A stretch of DNA of 64,000 nt from CAIKMD01 sp963702925 (GTDB lineage Bacteria; Pseudomonadota; Alphaproteobacteria; ATCC43930; CGMCC-115725): assembly GCA_963702925.1 (NCBI GenBank), contig OY969771.1, positions 4,650,001-4,714,000 of the forward strand, written 5' to 3'. A program made the translations under genes and the position numbers. The notes under the pieces were generated by a model that did not search any database, had not been told where the DNA came from, and was given only the letters and a program-made list of their open reading frames with translations. This document shows positions 24,248 to 32,738 of the stretch, one piece after another. Each line of letters opens with the position of its first letter. Within the stretch, counting starts at the first letter, position 1.

Positions 24248-25717
24248 CTAACCGACTGAACCTTCGAGACTAACCGCCAGAAGTTTCTGCGCTTCGACCG
24301 CGAACTCCATCGGAAGTTCTTTCAGAACTTCCTTGCAGAAGCCATTGATTATCAAAGACAATGCGTCCTCTTTCGAGAGGCCGCGCTGCTGGCAATAAAA
24401 CATCTGATCGTCGCTGATCTTCGAAGTGGTCGCTTCGTGCTCGACCCGGGCCGAAGGATTGCGCACCTCGATATAAGGAACCGTATGCGCGCCGCAGCGG
24501 TCGCCGATCAACAGCGAATCGCATTGCGTGTAGTTGCGGGCGTTCTGCGCCTTGGGCTGCATCCGCACCAGGCCGCGATACGTGTTCTGTCCGCGCCCGG
24601 CCGAGATGCCTTTGGAGATGATGGTCGAGCGCGTGTTGCGCCCGAGATGGATCATCTTGGTGCCGGTATCGGCCTGCTGCAGATTGTTGGTGATCGCGAC
24701 CGAATAGAACTCGCCGACCGAATGGTCGCCTTCCAGGATGCAGCTGGGATATTTCCAGGTGATCGCCGAGCCGGTCTCGACTTGGGTCCAGGAAATCTTG
24801 GCGCGCGCGCCGCGGCAAGCGCCACGCTTGGTGACGAAATTATAGATCCCGCCCCGCCCTTCGGCGTCGCCGGGATACCAGTTTTGCACGGTCGAGTATT
24901 TAATCTCGGCATCGTCGAGCGCGATCAGCTCGACCACGGCGGCATGAAGCTGGTTCTCGTCGCGCATCGGCGCGGTGCAGCCTTCGAGATAAGAGACGTA
25001 ACTGCCTTTGTCGCAGATGATCAGCGTGCGCTCGAACTGGCCGCTCTTGGCGGCGTTAATGCGGAAATAAGTCGAAAGCTCCATCGGGCAGCGGAGGCCG
25101 GGCGGCACATAGACGAAGGAGCCGTCGCTGAACACGGCGGAATTGAGCGCAGCGAAGAAATTGTCGCCTTGCGGCACGACCGAGCCGAGATATTTCCGCA
25201 CCAGATCGGGATGCTCGCGCACCGCTTCGCCGAAGGAGCAGAAGATGATTCCGAGCTCGCCGAGCTTCGCCTTGAAGGTGGTCGCGACCGAGACGCTGTC
25301 GAACACCGCGTCGACCGCGACGCCGGCCAAGGCCGCGCGCTCGCTCAAGGGAATGCCGAGCTTCTCATAGGTTTTGAGCAGCTCGGGATCGACCTCGTCG
25401 AGAGATTTGGGGCCCGCGGCCTGCCGCGGCGCCGAATAATAGCTCGCCGCCTGATAGTCGATCGGCGCGATGCGCAGTTTCGCCCAGTGCGGGCTTTCCA
25501 TCTTCTGCCAATGGCGGAAGGCTTCGAGCCGCCAATCGAGCAGCCATTGCGGCTCGGCCTTTTTCGCCGAGATGAAGCGGATGATGTCTTCGTTGAGGCC
25601 GGGCGGCGCGCTGTCGCTTTCGATATCCGTGACGAAGCCGTATTTGTAGCCTTCGCCGGTTAGCGCCTGCACCATGTCGACGGTGTCGCTATCAAGCCGA
25701 TCGTCGGGCGCACTCAT
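24248..25717 (-). CDS. sufB: Fe-S cluster scaffold subunit SufB
   Basis: SufB is the main scaffold on which clusters are built. The 489-residue protein contains YKYGFVTDIESD near the N-terminus, FRINAAKSGQFERTLII, CDKGSYVSYLEGCTAP, the STVQNWYPGDAEGRGGIYNFV block and the invariant C-terminal NPSARVEHEATTSKISDDQ followed by FYCQQRGLSKEDA. The Cys in MQPKAQNARNYTQCDSLL corresponds to the sulfur-accepting region. The start ATG at 25717 overlaps the stop of the iscR-type gene (ATGA), so its translation is coupled to its regulator. The frame is open further upstream, but only in shadow of that gene. Confidence 0.96.
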   Translation of the reverse strand: MSAPDDRLDSDTVDMVQALTGEGYKYGFVTDIESDSAPPGLNEDIIRFISAKKAEPQWLLDWRLEAFRHWQKMESPHWAKLRIAPIDYQAASYYSAPRQAAGPKSLDEVDPELLKTYEKLGIPLSERAALAGVAVDAVFDSVSVATTFKAKLGELGIIFCSFGEAVREHPDLVRKYLGSVVPQGDNFFAALNSAVFSDGSFVYVPPGLRCPMELSTYFRINAAKSGQFERTLIICDKGSYVSYLEGCTAPMRDENQLHAAVVELIALDDAEIKYSTVQNWYPGDAEGRGGIYNFVTKRGACRGARAKISWTQVETGSAITWKYPSCILEGDHSVGEFYSVAITNNLQQADTGTKMIHLGRNTRSTIISKGISAGRGQNTYRGLVRMQPKAQNARNYTQCDSLLIGDRCGAHTVPYIEVRNPSARVEHEATTSKISDDQMFYCQQRGLSKEDALSLIINGFCKEVLKELPMEFAVEAQKLLAVSLEGSVG

Positions 25718-26190
25718 GGTGAAAGATTGTCCTGCTCGCTTGCAAGCGAGGCGCGCGGCGCGGGCCGCAGCGGCACGCCGAAAGGCGTCGCCATTTCGCC
25801 AATGGTGATCGCGCCCAGCGCCGTGCCGATCGCGTCGTTGATGCGCTTCCAATGCGGCCTGGTTGCACAGAAATGGGTGCGCGAGCAGTCGGGACCGTGC
25901 ACGCTATGCACGGTGCATTGCGTGACGCCCATCGCGCCATCCACGGCCGCAACGACTTGCGCCACGGAGATCGCGTCGCCCGAACGCGCCAGGCGATAGC
26001 CGCCCGCCGCGCCGCGCGCGCCGGCGACGATGTTGCCATGTGCCAGCGCTTTCAGCACCTTGGCGACCGTGGCACGCGGCAGGCTGGTCTCTTTGGCAAG
26101 CGCCGCGGCCGTCATAAGCCGTTCGGGATGAGCGGCAAGATGGGTCGCGACAATGACCCCGTAATCGGCGAGTTTGCTCAGAATCACCAT
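25714..26190 (-). CDS. Rrf2-family Fe-S sensing regulator (IscR/SufR-like)
   Basis: This regulator is expected to sense cellular Fe-S status and control the suf operon. The 158-residue protein has an N-terminal winged helix (MVILSKLADYGVIVATHLA, RATVAKVLKALAHGNIVAGARGAAGGYRLAR) and the C-terminal cysteine set CTVHSVHGPDCSRTHFC, three cysteines in the IscR-type arrangement for a cluster. A conserved His lies just between them. It is the first gene of the operon and overlaps sufB. The upstream 130 bp contain a perfect 15-bp palindrome (26219-26233) that could be its own operator. Confidence 0.9.
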   Translation of the reverse strand: MVILSKLADYGVIVATHLAAHPERLMTAAALAKETSLPRATVAKVLKALAHGNIVAGARGAAGGYRLARSGDAISVAQVVAAVDGAMGVTQCTVHSVHGPDCSRTHFCATRPHWKRINDAIGTALGAITIGEMATPFGVPLRPAPRASLASEQDNLSP

Positions 26191-26218
26191 GTTGGACCTG
26201 GTAAACTTCCTGTAATTA

Positions 26219-26233
26219 GTACCATGCCGGTAC
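26219..26233. promoter_or_regulatory. palindrome GTACC-N5-GGTAC upstream of the suf operon
   Basis: A perfect inverted repeat (GTACC ATGCC GGTAC) lies 29 bp upstream of the regulator start. A second, overlapping weak dyad (GGTAAAC...TAGTACC) starts at 26200. The position fits a repressor site over the suf promoter; assignment to the Rrf2 regulator is an inference. Confidence 0.4.
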
Positions 26234-26326
26234 GCAATAGGTCGGCACTAAACCCGAAGCTTCAAGCCCCTGCAAGCGTTATTTTCACGAAATCGCGAGT
26301 TGCAGCAGCTCAAGATTTTCAGCGGC

Positions 26327-27445
26327 TTAGAGGCTTTTGAAGCGCTCTTCGACAGTCTTTTGCGCCACGCCGGGCCGGCCGGTGCGATAGGACTGCTCGA
26401 GCAGGGTCCTAACGTAAGGCCCCGCCTCGACCGGCTGGTATTTCGGCGGGTTGCCGGTCCCTTGGCAGGTCTCGATACAGCTCACCACCGTCTGATAATG
26501 CGGGATGATGAAGAGCGGCAGCGAGATGCGCGCGCGCCTGCCGGTGTTGAAGTTCGAGGCGCGATGGAGGCTCGATGTGTAAAGCCCGTTGGTCCAGCGC
26601 GCGAAGAGATCGCCGATATTGACGACGAAAGCGCCCTCGATCGGCGGCACGTCGATCCATTCGCCGGCGACGCTGCGTACTTCGAGCCCGCCCAGCGCAT
26701 CCTGCGACAGCAAGGTGAAGGTGCCGTAATCCGTATGCGGCGAGATCCCCCATTGGGTGCGTCCCACGGAATCCGGATCAAGAGCGGGGTAATAATTGTA
26801 AGTGAGCTGGCAGGCCAGATAGCGGTGGGATGCGTCGAAGTAATCCTCCGGCAGGTCGAGGCTCAAAGCGAGCGCGCGGCACAGGCGTTGCGCGATCGCG
26901 ACGCGCTTCAAAATATGCGCCTGGATGAATTCCTTGAAGCCGGGCAAAAGCCGCGTCTCGGGCCAATTGCCGTTGCCGACACTGGGATTGTCGCCCGGGG
27001 TCTCGCCCGGTAGAAGCTCGCGCGGCAGGACATAGGTTTCCTTCTGATCGGCGTCCTTGTCGGGATTGGCACCGGGATTCATGCCGCCGACCGGCATCCA
27101 GCCTTGGCGCGCGAAATGCCTGGCCTTGTCGAGCTTCTGTCGCTCCGCCAATGGCATCTCGAAGAACAGATGCCCCCAGCCATGGGCGAGATCGAGCTCG
27201 GCCTGAGAAATCCCGTGGCCGGCGAGATAGAAGAAGCCGGTATCGGTGCAGGCCGCGCGCAGGGCGCGGGCGACGTCCTGGCGCGCGGCAAGATCGCCGT
27301 CTTTCGTGTAGGCTGAGAAATCGATCACCGGCAGAAGCTGCGCCGAACGGCGATGGGCGCTCAGCGCTTCGCGCCGCGCGCGATTGTCGAAATCGGCATA
27401 GAGCCCGACTTCGTCGTCTTTGATGGTTTCGACGGTCTCAGCCAT
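26327..27445 (-). CDS. 2-oxoglutarate/Fe(II)-dependent oxygenase (isopenicillin N synthase family)
   Basis: A cytosolic non-haem iron oxygenase of 372 residues. The N-terminal DIOX_N region has LPVIDFSAYTKDGDL and ACTDTGFFYLAGHGIS. The catalytic double-stranded beta-helix shows the iron triad HTDYGTFTLL (His and Asp) and TSSLHRASNF (second His), plus the ARISLPLF motif with the Arg and Ser that bind 2-oxoglutarate. The start at 27445 is supported by GGAGG 6 nt upstream. It lies just after the GMC oxidoreductase, which stops 11 nt before its start. With the GMC enzyme and MFS permease it looks like a three-gene uptake and oxidation unit for an unknown small molecule. Confidence 0.9.
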   Translation of the reverse strand: MAETVETIKDDEVGLYADFDNRARREALSAHRRSAQLLPVIDFSAYTKDGDLAARQDVARALRAACTDTGFFYLAGHGISQAELDLAHGWGHLFFEMPLAERQKLDKARHFARQGWMPVGGMNPGANPDKDADQKETYVLPRELLPGETPGDNPSVGNGNWPETRLLPGFKEFIQAHILKRVAIAQRLCRALALSLDLPEDYFDASHRYLACQLTYNYYPALDPDSVGRTQWGISPHTDYGTFTLLSQDALGGLEVRSVAGEWIDVPPIEGAFVVNIGDLFARWTNGLYTSSLHRASNFNTGRRARISLPLFIIPHYQTVVSCIETCQGTGNPPKYQPVEAGPYVRTLLEQSYRTGRPGVAQKTVEERFKSL

Positions 27446-27456
27446 GTCTACCTCCG

Positions 27457-29145
27457 TCACGCGGACAGAATCTTGTCCGACATCTTCTCGGCGATCATCA
27501 AGGTAGTGAGATTGGTGTTGCAGCGCGGCAGGTTGGGCATGACCGAGGCATCGACCACGCGCAGGCCGCCAACGCCGCGCACGCGCCCTTCCGTGCTCGT
27601 CACCGCCATCCGGTCGTCCTCGGCGCCCATGCGGCAGGTGCAGGAGAGATGCTTGATCCCCATCGCCGTCGCGCGCACGAAATCCTCGAGCAGCCCGTCA
27701 TCGCCCAGCATGGTCGGCAGATCCGGGCCTTCGGTGATCTTGTTCTTGATCAGCGCGTCGCGCAGCGGCGCCGGCCCGTCGAGCAGCATCCCTGCCGCGC
27801 CCATGGTGAGATAGTTCTTGAGCGTCACCGCATTGGCTTCGCGCGAGCGTTGGCTCAAGCGCGCGCCGAAGGGCGAGCGCGTCACTTGCTGCAGCGGCGC
27901 CTGATCGAACAATGCGGCCATGGAGCGCAAGCCGCTTTTGAGCCGGGTCAGGTCGCGCTGGTCGTCGAAGAAATTGAGCTCGACCTTGGGCTCTGCCTGC
28001 CAATCGCTCGATTGCAAGCTGACCCTGCCGGCGGAGTAGGATTTGTTGACCCAGGTGACGATCATGCCGAGACGGCGCCCCACCCCATGCCAGCCGCCGC
28101 GGCAGAAGACGGCGGTGAACATGTCGCTGGGCGGGCAGTTCTCAAGCTTCGAGGAATAGCGGAACGAGATCTGCAAAGGCCGGCTGCGCATATCGACCCG
28201 CGCGCCGCCGGTGACATAGGCCATGATCGCGACGCCGGGGTGATCGCGCAGATTCTCGCCAACGCCCGGCAAATCCTGCAGCACGCGCAGGCCCAGCGCA
28301 GAGAGCTGCGCCGCCGGGCCGATGCCCGAGCGCAGCAGCATTCCCGGCGAATGCACCGCGCCGGCGGAGAGAATGGTTTCCTTGGCGCGGAAAGTCTCGA
28401 CTTTATCCTTCGTTCGCACTTTGACGCCGATCACCTGGCGGCCATCGAAGAGCAGCTCTTGCACATGGCTCTCCGACAGGATGCGCAGATTGGGGCGGCG
28501 GCGTATCTCTTCGCCGAGATAAGCGATCGCCGCGGAAACCCGCTGCCCGCTTTTGTTGTTCTGCGTCGCCGAGAAATAGCCGTCGACGAAATCGCCGTTC
28601 TGATCGGGAAGATAGCCGAGGCCGGTCTTCTCGAGCGCGCGCGCGGTCGCTTCGGAATAGCCGCACCATTCCTCGCGCTTCATGCGTTGCACCGGCAGCG
28701 GCCCGCCTTGGCCGTGCAACTCGCCGGCGAAATCGGCATCGTCTTCGAGCTTGCGGAAATAAGGCAGCACGTCCTTCCAGCCCCAGCCCGACGCACCGAG
28801 CGCGGCCCATTCGTCGTAATCGTCGGGCGCGCCGCGATTGGCAGCCTGGAAGTTGATGCTCGAGCCGCCGCCCATCACCTTGCCCTGGTCGTAAAGCACC
28901 GGCGTCAACGGCGTGAGATAATTGCGCCGCAGGGACTGGGTATAGGCGAGCAGCTTCATCCATTTGTAAGCCGGGTTGAGCGCGGCTTTCGGGAACATCT
29001 CCAAGATGTCGGCGGGAACCTTGCCGGGCGGCGTGTCGATGCCGGATTCGACCAGCAGCACCTTGTTCGCGCTGCGCGCGCTCAAGCGGTTGGCCAGCAC
29101 GCTGCCGGCCGAACCGCCGCCGATAATGATGTAATCGAAATCCAT
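27457..29145 (-). CDS. GMC family FAD-dependent oxidoreductase
   Basis: GMC enzymes oxidise alcohols such as choline, polyethylene glycol or long-chain alcohols with FAD. The 562-residue protein begins DFDYIIIGGGSAGSVLANRLS (FAD site) and has the GMC signature 1 region GKVMGGGSSINFQAANRG and signature 2 GAVHSPGMLLRSGIGP. The C-terminal part contains LSCTCRMGAEDDRMAV, where the family usually has the catalytic His as H in a CRMG-like block (KHLSCTCRMG). It ends VDASVMPNLPRCNTNLTTLMIAEK. The ATG at 29145 is preferred to a TTG two codons earlier. It is co-transcribed with the MFS permease 18 nt upstream. Confidence 0.9.
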   Translation of the reverse strand: MDFDYIIIGGGSAGSVLANRLSARSANKVLLVESGIDTPPGKVPADILEMFPKAALNPAYKWMKLLAYTQSLRRNYLTPLTPVLYDQGKVMGGGSSINFQAANRGAPDDYDEWAALGASGWGWKDVLPYFRKLEDDADFAGELHGQGGPLPVQRMKREEWCGYSEATARALEKTGLGYLPDQNGDFVDGYFSATQNNKSGQRVSAAIAYLGEEIRRRPNLRILSESHVQELLFDGRQVIGVKVRTKDKVETFRAKETILSAGAVHSPGMLLRSGIGPAAQLSALGLRVLQDLPGVGENLRDHPGVAIMAYVTGGARVDMRSRPLQISFRYSSKLENCPPSDMFTAVFCRGGWHGVGRRLGMIVTWVNKSYSAGRVSLQSSDWQAEPKVELNFFDDQRDLTRLKSGLRSMAALFDQAPLQQVTRSPFGARLSQRSREANAVTLKNYLTMGAAGMLLDGPAPLRDALIKNKITEGPDLPTMLGDDGLLEDFVRATAMGIKHLSCTCRMGAEDDRMAVTSTEGRVRGVGGLRVVDASVMPNLPRCNTNLTTLMIAEKMSDKILSA

Positions 29146-29163
29146 TGCCAAAGCTGCTCCCGC

Positions 29164-30555
29164 TCAGACCTTGGCCTGATAAGCGAGATCGGCGCCGATC
29201 CATTCGGGATCGATCCGCACCGTCGGATCGACCGCGTGGCGGCTGCGATCATAGGCCTTGCGCCCAAACCAGGAAAGCCCGAGGCCCAACGCGATCACCG
29301 GCAGCGAGACGATGCCGAGCGCGTAGCGCAAGCCGGTATCGCCGTGGAAGACGAAGTCGGTCGCCAAGCCGTAGATCAGCGGCCCGGTGCCGTAGGCGAG
29401 GAAATTCATGCACACGATCCAGGCCGCGATCGAGCGCGCGCGCAAATGGGCCGGGAACATTTCCTGCACCACATTGGCATATTGCTGCAACCCGATGCCA
29501 TCGGCGAAGGTGAAGAGAAACACGCAACACAGCGACACGGTCGGGTTGTCGAAGAGCCAGATGCCCAACGCAGCCGGTATCCAGCACAGGAACAGGATCA
29601 CCAGGGTCGGCATCTTGCCGCCTTTAAACCCGCGCCGCGTGAAGTAATCGGCGATATAGCCGCCCGCCACTGCGCCGAGCACGCCGCTGATGGTCGTGAC
29701 CCAGCCGACTTCGAAGCCTACGACCGGCGGCGCCATTTTGAACTCGCGGATGAAATAGCTCGGCAGCCAGGCGAACCAGCCGATGGCAACGATGCCGACG
29801 CAGCAATAGGCGCCGACGACGACGCAGAAGCTGACCCAATGCTTGCGCAAATGCTGCAGGAAGGTGACTCGCGCTTCGCCGCCGCGCGTTTCCGTCACCT
29901 CGGCAAGACGCGGCGCTTCGCGTACGGTCGAGACCAGCAGCGCCAGGACCAAAGTGCCGAGACCGACGACGATAAAGGCCGCGTGCCAAAGCGAGGTCTC
30001 TCCGACCAAAGGCAGCGCCACCGTATCGACGCCGCGGAACGAGGCCAGCACCGCGCCGCCGATGATGTAGGAGAGGCCGATCCCGCCAAAGCCGCCGATG
30101 CCGAAAGCGCCGACCGCACGGCCGCGCCTTTCCTTGGGGAAATAATCCGAGATCAGGGAGTAAGCCGCCGGCAGCAACGCCGCCTCGCCGAGGCCCAGCC
30201 CCATGCGCGTGATCACGAGTTGGGTGAACGTCGTCGTGAAGCCCGAGGCGATGGTGCAGCAGCCCCAAATCGCGATGCCGAAAATCAAAAGGTTTCGCCG
30301 GCTTAGGCGATCGGCGGCCCAGCCGAAGGGAATTCCCATGACGCCGTAAAACAGCGAGAAGGAAATCCCCTGCAGGATGCCCATCTGCGTGTCGTTGATG
30401 GCGAGATCGCGGCGCACCGGCGCCACCAGCAGGGTGAGAATGTTGCGGTCGACATAGAACATGAAATAGCACAGCAGCAGGCAGATAAGCCCGTACCAGG
30501 CTGTCGCCGCCTTGGGATAATTTCCGCTGTCCGCAACGCTCGCGCGATAGGTCAT
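29164..30555 (-). CDS. MFS transporter
   Basis: The 463-residue inner-membrane protein has twelve predicted hydrophobic segments. Typical marks are DRNILTLLVAPVRRDLAIND in the first periplasmic loop region, the motif A-like GWAADRLSRRNLLIFG between helices 2 and 3, and RMGLGLGEAALLPAAYSLI. A second-half copy of the motif reads GGYIADYFTRRGFKGG. It resembles the spinster/anion-cation symporter types that carry organic acids. The ATG at 30555 follows GGGAGGTGG. It is the first gene of a unit with the GMC enzyme and 2OG oxygenase and is divergent from a TetR regulator that probably controls it. Confidence 0.9.
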   Translation of the reverse strand: MTYRASVADSGNYPKAATAWYGLICLLLCYFMFYVDRNILTLLVAPVRRDLAINDTQMGILQGISFSLFYGVMGIPFGWAADRLSRRNLLIFGIAIWGCCTIASGFTTTFTQLVITRMGLGLGEAALLPAAYSLISDYFPKERRGRAVGAFGIGGFGGIGLSYIIGGAVLASFRGVDTVALPLVGETSLWHAAFIVVGLGTLVLALLVSTVREAPRLAEVTETRGGEARVTFLQHLRKHWVSFCVVVGAYCCVGIVAIGWFAWLPSYFIREFKMAPPVVGFEVGWVTTISGVLGAVAGGYIADYFTRRGFKGGKMPTLVILFLCWIPAALGIWLFDNPTVSLCCVFLFTFADGIGLQQYANVVQEMFPAHLRARSIAAWIVCMNFLAYGTGPLIYGLATDFVFHGDTGLRYALGIVSLPVIALGLGLSWFGRKAYDRSRHAVDPTVRIDPEWIGADLAYQAKV

Positions 30556-30641
30556 GTCCACCTCCCTGATGAAGCCGCTCGGCCCCTTGGCGGGCACGGC
30601 GCCTTCTTGCCTTAATCCTTGTCGTCTCGCCCACAAGGATA

Positions 30642-30657
30642 CATACGTTCACGAATG
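30642..30657. promoter_or_regulatory. imperfect 16-bp palindrome in the MFS/TetR divergent promoter
   Basis: CATACGTTCACGAATG reads CATTCGTGAACGTATG on the other strand; six of eight base pairs are symmetric. Its place in the 191-bp gap between the two divergent starts and its length fit a TetR-family operator. Confidence 0.4.
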
Positions 30658-30746
30658 ATTGTAAATAGAATGGGCATCGCGCGGACGCTGCTTTCCTGGC
30701 GCGGCGCCATTGCCTAGGATGAACGGCACGACAGGCGGGAGGCAAA

Positions 30747-31418
30747 TTGGAATTCACAACGCCATTAGCCGGAAGCGAGGCGAAGCGGCGGCTAGGGACG
30801 CGCCCGGGCCGTTCGCCGCGCCGCACGCAAGCCGAGCGCAGCGCCGCGACGCGGCAAAAGCTGCTGTCGGCTGCGATCGACCTGATTTGCCGCGGTGGAT
30901 TCTTCGATCTGACCTTGGCGAAGGTGGCGCATCGCGCCGGCGTGTCGCGCGGCGCGGTGCAGCATCATTTCGGCACGCGCGCGGAGCTGCTTCTTGCCGT
31001 GATCAGCGATTTCAGCCCCGACTATCTGCGGCCGATCGAGCCCGCCCCCCATGCCGCGCTCGAAGCGCGCGTCGATGCCGTGATCGATCATTTCTGGCTT
31101 CTCTATCAGCACAAACAGGCCATCGCCGTGTTTCATATCTGGCTCGGCGCGCAAAGCGATCCCGAGCTGCAGCCGATCTTGAGCAAGACGATGCAACGCT
31201 TCGAGCACGAAGTGGACCGCCAATGGCGCGCCATCTTCGCCGACCGGCACCTGCCGCCAGCGCGCATCGCAGCGGCACGGCGGGTGGCGCTCGCCTCGCT
31301 GCGCGGCTTTGCGATCTATTTCAAGAGCCGCACGCAATGGCGGCAGGAATTGGCGCTGTTGAAACAGATGCTGGTGGCGATTTTGCGCACGCCCGAGCAA
31401 GGGCTACAACGCAACTAA
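30747..31418 (+). CDS. TetR/AcrR family transcriptional regulator
   Basis: A 223-residue DNA-binding repressor. The N-terminal helix-turn-helix (residues about 27-75) shows TRQKLLSAAIDLICRGGFFDLTLAKVA and HRAGVSRGAVQHHFGTRAELL; the rest is the helical ligand-binding and dimer domain. The start is a TTG at 30747, supported by GGGAGG 5 nt upstream; no ATG is suitably placed. It is divergent from the MFS, GMC and oxygenase unit and lies 35 nt before the acyl-CoA dehydrogenase on its own strand. It could respond to the imported compound or its CoA ester. Confidence 0.88.
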   Translation: MEFTTPLAGSEAKRRLGTRPGRSPRRTQAERSAATRQKLLSAAIDLICRGGFFDLTLAKVAHRAGVSRGAVQHHFGTRAELLLAVISDFSPDYLRPIEPAPHAALEARVDAVIDHFWLLYQHKQAIAVFHIWLGAQSDPELQPILSKTMQRFEHEVDRQWRAIFADRHLPPARIAAARRVALASLRGFAIYFKSRTQWRQELALLKQMLVAILRTPEQGLQRN

Positions 31419-31453
31419 GCGGCAAGCCAGAAAAACATCCGGGGAGCAACGCG

Positions 31454-32680
31454 ATGGATTTCGATTTCTCCGAAAAGTCGTTGCGCATTCAAGGGGCGGT
31501 GAAAGCGTTCATCGCCGAGCATGTCGCGCCCCGCGAAGCGGACTATGCCGCGCTCGAACATAAGGGCATCTATCCCCCGCCTTTCCTCGAAGAGCTCAAA
31601 GCCAAGGCGCGCGCGCAAGGCTTGTGGAATCTGTTCCTGCCAGGCTTGAAGCCGGACGAGCCCGGCACGCAAATGTCGAATCTCGATTACGCGCCTTGCG
31701 CCGAAATCATGGGCGCGATCGACTGGGCCTCGGAAGTGTTCAATTGCAGCGCGCCCGACACCGGCAATATGGAGCTGCTGCATCTCGCCGGCACGCAAGA
31801 GCAGAAAGAGCGCTGGCTGAAGCCGCTCTTGGACGGCCGCATCCGTTCGTCCTTCGCGATGACCGAGCCCGATGTCGCCTCATCGGATGCGACCAATATA
31901 AGGACATCGATCGCGCGCGACGGCGATCACTGGGCGATCAACGGGCGCAAATGGTTCATCACCAACGCCGCCGATCCGCGCACCAAGATCTTCATCGTCA
32001 TGGGCCAGACCAGTCCCGAGCGCGCCGAGACGCATCGCCGCCAAAGCATGGTGCTGGTGCCGGCCGACGCGCCGGGCCTGAGCGTGGTGCGCAACCCGCC
32101 GGTGATGCATCAGGTGCACGCCAACGGCCATTGCGAGATTCTCTTCGAGAATGTGCGCGTGCCGCTCGACCATCTCTTGGGTGAGGAAGGCGGCGGCTTC
32201 GCGCTGGCGCAGGCAAGGCTCGGCCCGGGCCGCATCCATCATTGCATGCGCGCCATCGGCGCGGCCGAGCGCGCGCTCGATCTGATGATCAGGCGCTCGC
32301 TCGAGCGCCGTACCTTCGGCCAAATGCTCCACGAGCACGGCACGATCCGCGAATGGATCGCGCTGTCGCGTATCGAGCTCGAGCAAGCGCGGCTGCTGGT
32401 GTTCAAGACCGCCTGGCTGATCGACAAATTCGGCGCCAAGGCGGCGCGGCGCGAAGTCTCCTTGATCAAGGTGGCGGTGCCGCGCATCGAAGTAGCGATC
32501 GCCAATCGCGCGATGCAGGTCTTCGGCGCCAAAGGCCTGACCCAGGACACGCCTTTGCCCGACATCTGGACCCATGGCCGCTATCTCCAGATCGTCGACG
32601 GCCCCGACGAGGTCCATCTGCGCTCCATCGCCCGCGCCGAGGTGCGCGCGATGGAGAAGCGACTAGGCAAGGAAGGCTAA
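31454..32680 (+). CDS. acyl-CoA dehydrogenase
   Basis: A flavoenzyme that oxidises an acyl-CoA to the 2-enoyl-CoA and feeds electrons to ETF. The 408 residues have the normal three-domain layout: an N-terminal helical part to about 120, a beta domain with FAMTEPDVASSDATNI and GRKWFITNAADPRTKI (FAD contacts), and a C-terminal helical bundle with RRTFGQMLHEHGTIREW and QVFGAKGLTQDTPLPDIW. The catalytic Glu is probably in the IVDGPDEVHLRSIAR region (Glu after Asp). The start at 31454 follows GGGGAG; the frame stays open upstream but only over the TetR gene. The substrate is unknown, perhaps branched or aromatic acyl-CoA. Confidence 0.92.
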   Translation: MDFDFSEKSLRIQGAVKAFIAEHVAPREADYAALEHKGIYPPPFLEELKAKARAQGLWNLFLPGLKPDEPGTQMSNLDYAPCAEIMGAIDWASEVFNCSAPDTGNMELLHLAGTQEQKERWLKPLLDGRIRSSFAMTEPDVASSDATNIRTSIARDGDHWAINGRKWFITNAADPRTKIFIVMGQTSPERAETHRRQSMVLVPADAPGLSVVRNPPVMHQVHANGHCEILFENVRVPLDHLLGEEGGGFALAQARLGPGRIHHCMRAIGAAERALDLMIRRSLERRTFGQMLHEHGTIREWIALSRIELEQARLLVFKTAWLIDKFGAKAARREVSLIKVAVPRIEVAIANRAMQVFGAKGLTQDTPLPDIWTHGRYLQIVDGPDEVHLRSIARAEVRAMEKRLGKEG

Positions 32681-32738
32681 TCGATCCAAATGGTATCGTC
32701 GTTGCGAGGGCGATTATGCATGTATTGACGGATACGGG

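Noticed and set aside
27649..30306. 885-codon plus-strand open frame
   Set aside because: It lies antisense to the GMC oxidoreductase and MFS genes, which have full motif support; the composition (Arg, His, Gln, Asp) is typical of a shadow frame.
30710..31453. Upstream extension of the acyl-CoA dehydrogenase frame
   Set aside because: It overlaps the TetR gene in another frame, and the enzyme family begins at MDFDFSEKSLR with a GGGGAG site before 31454.
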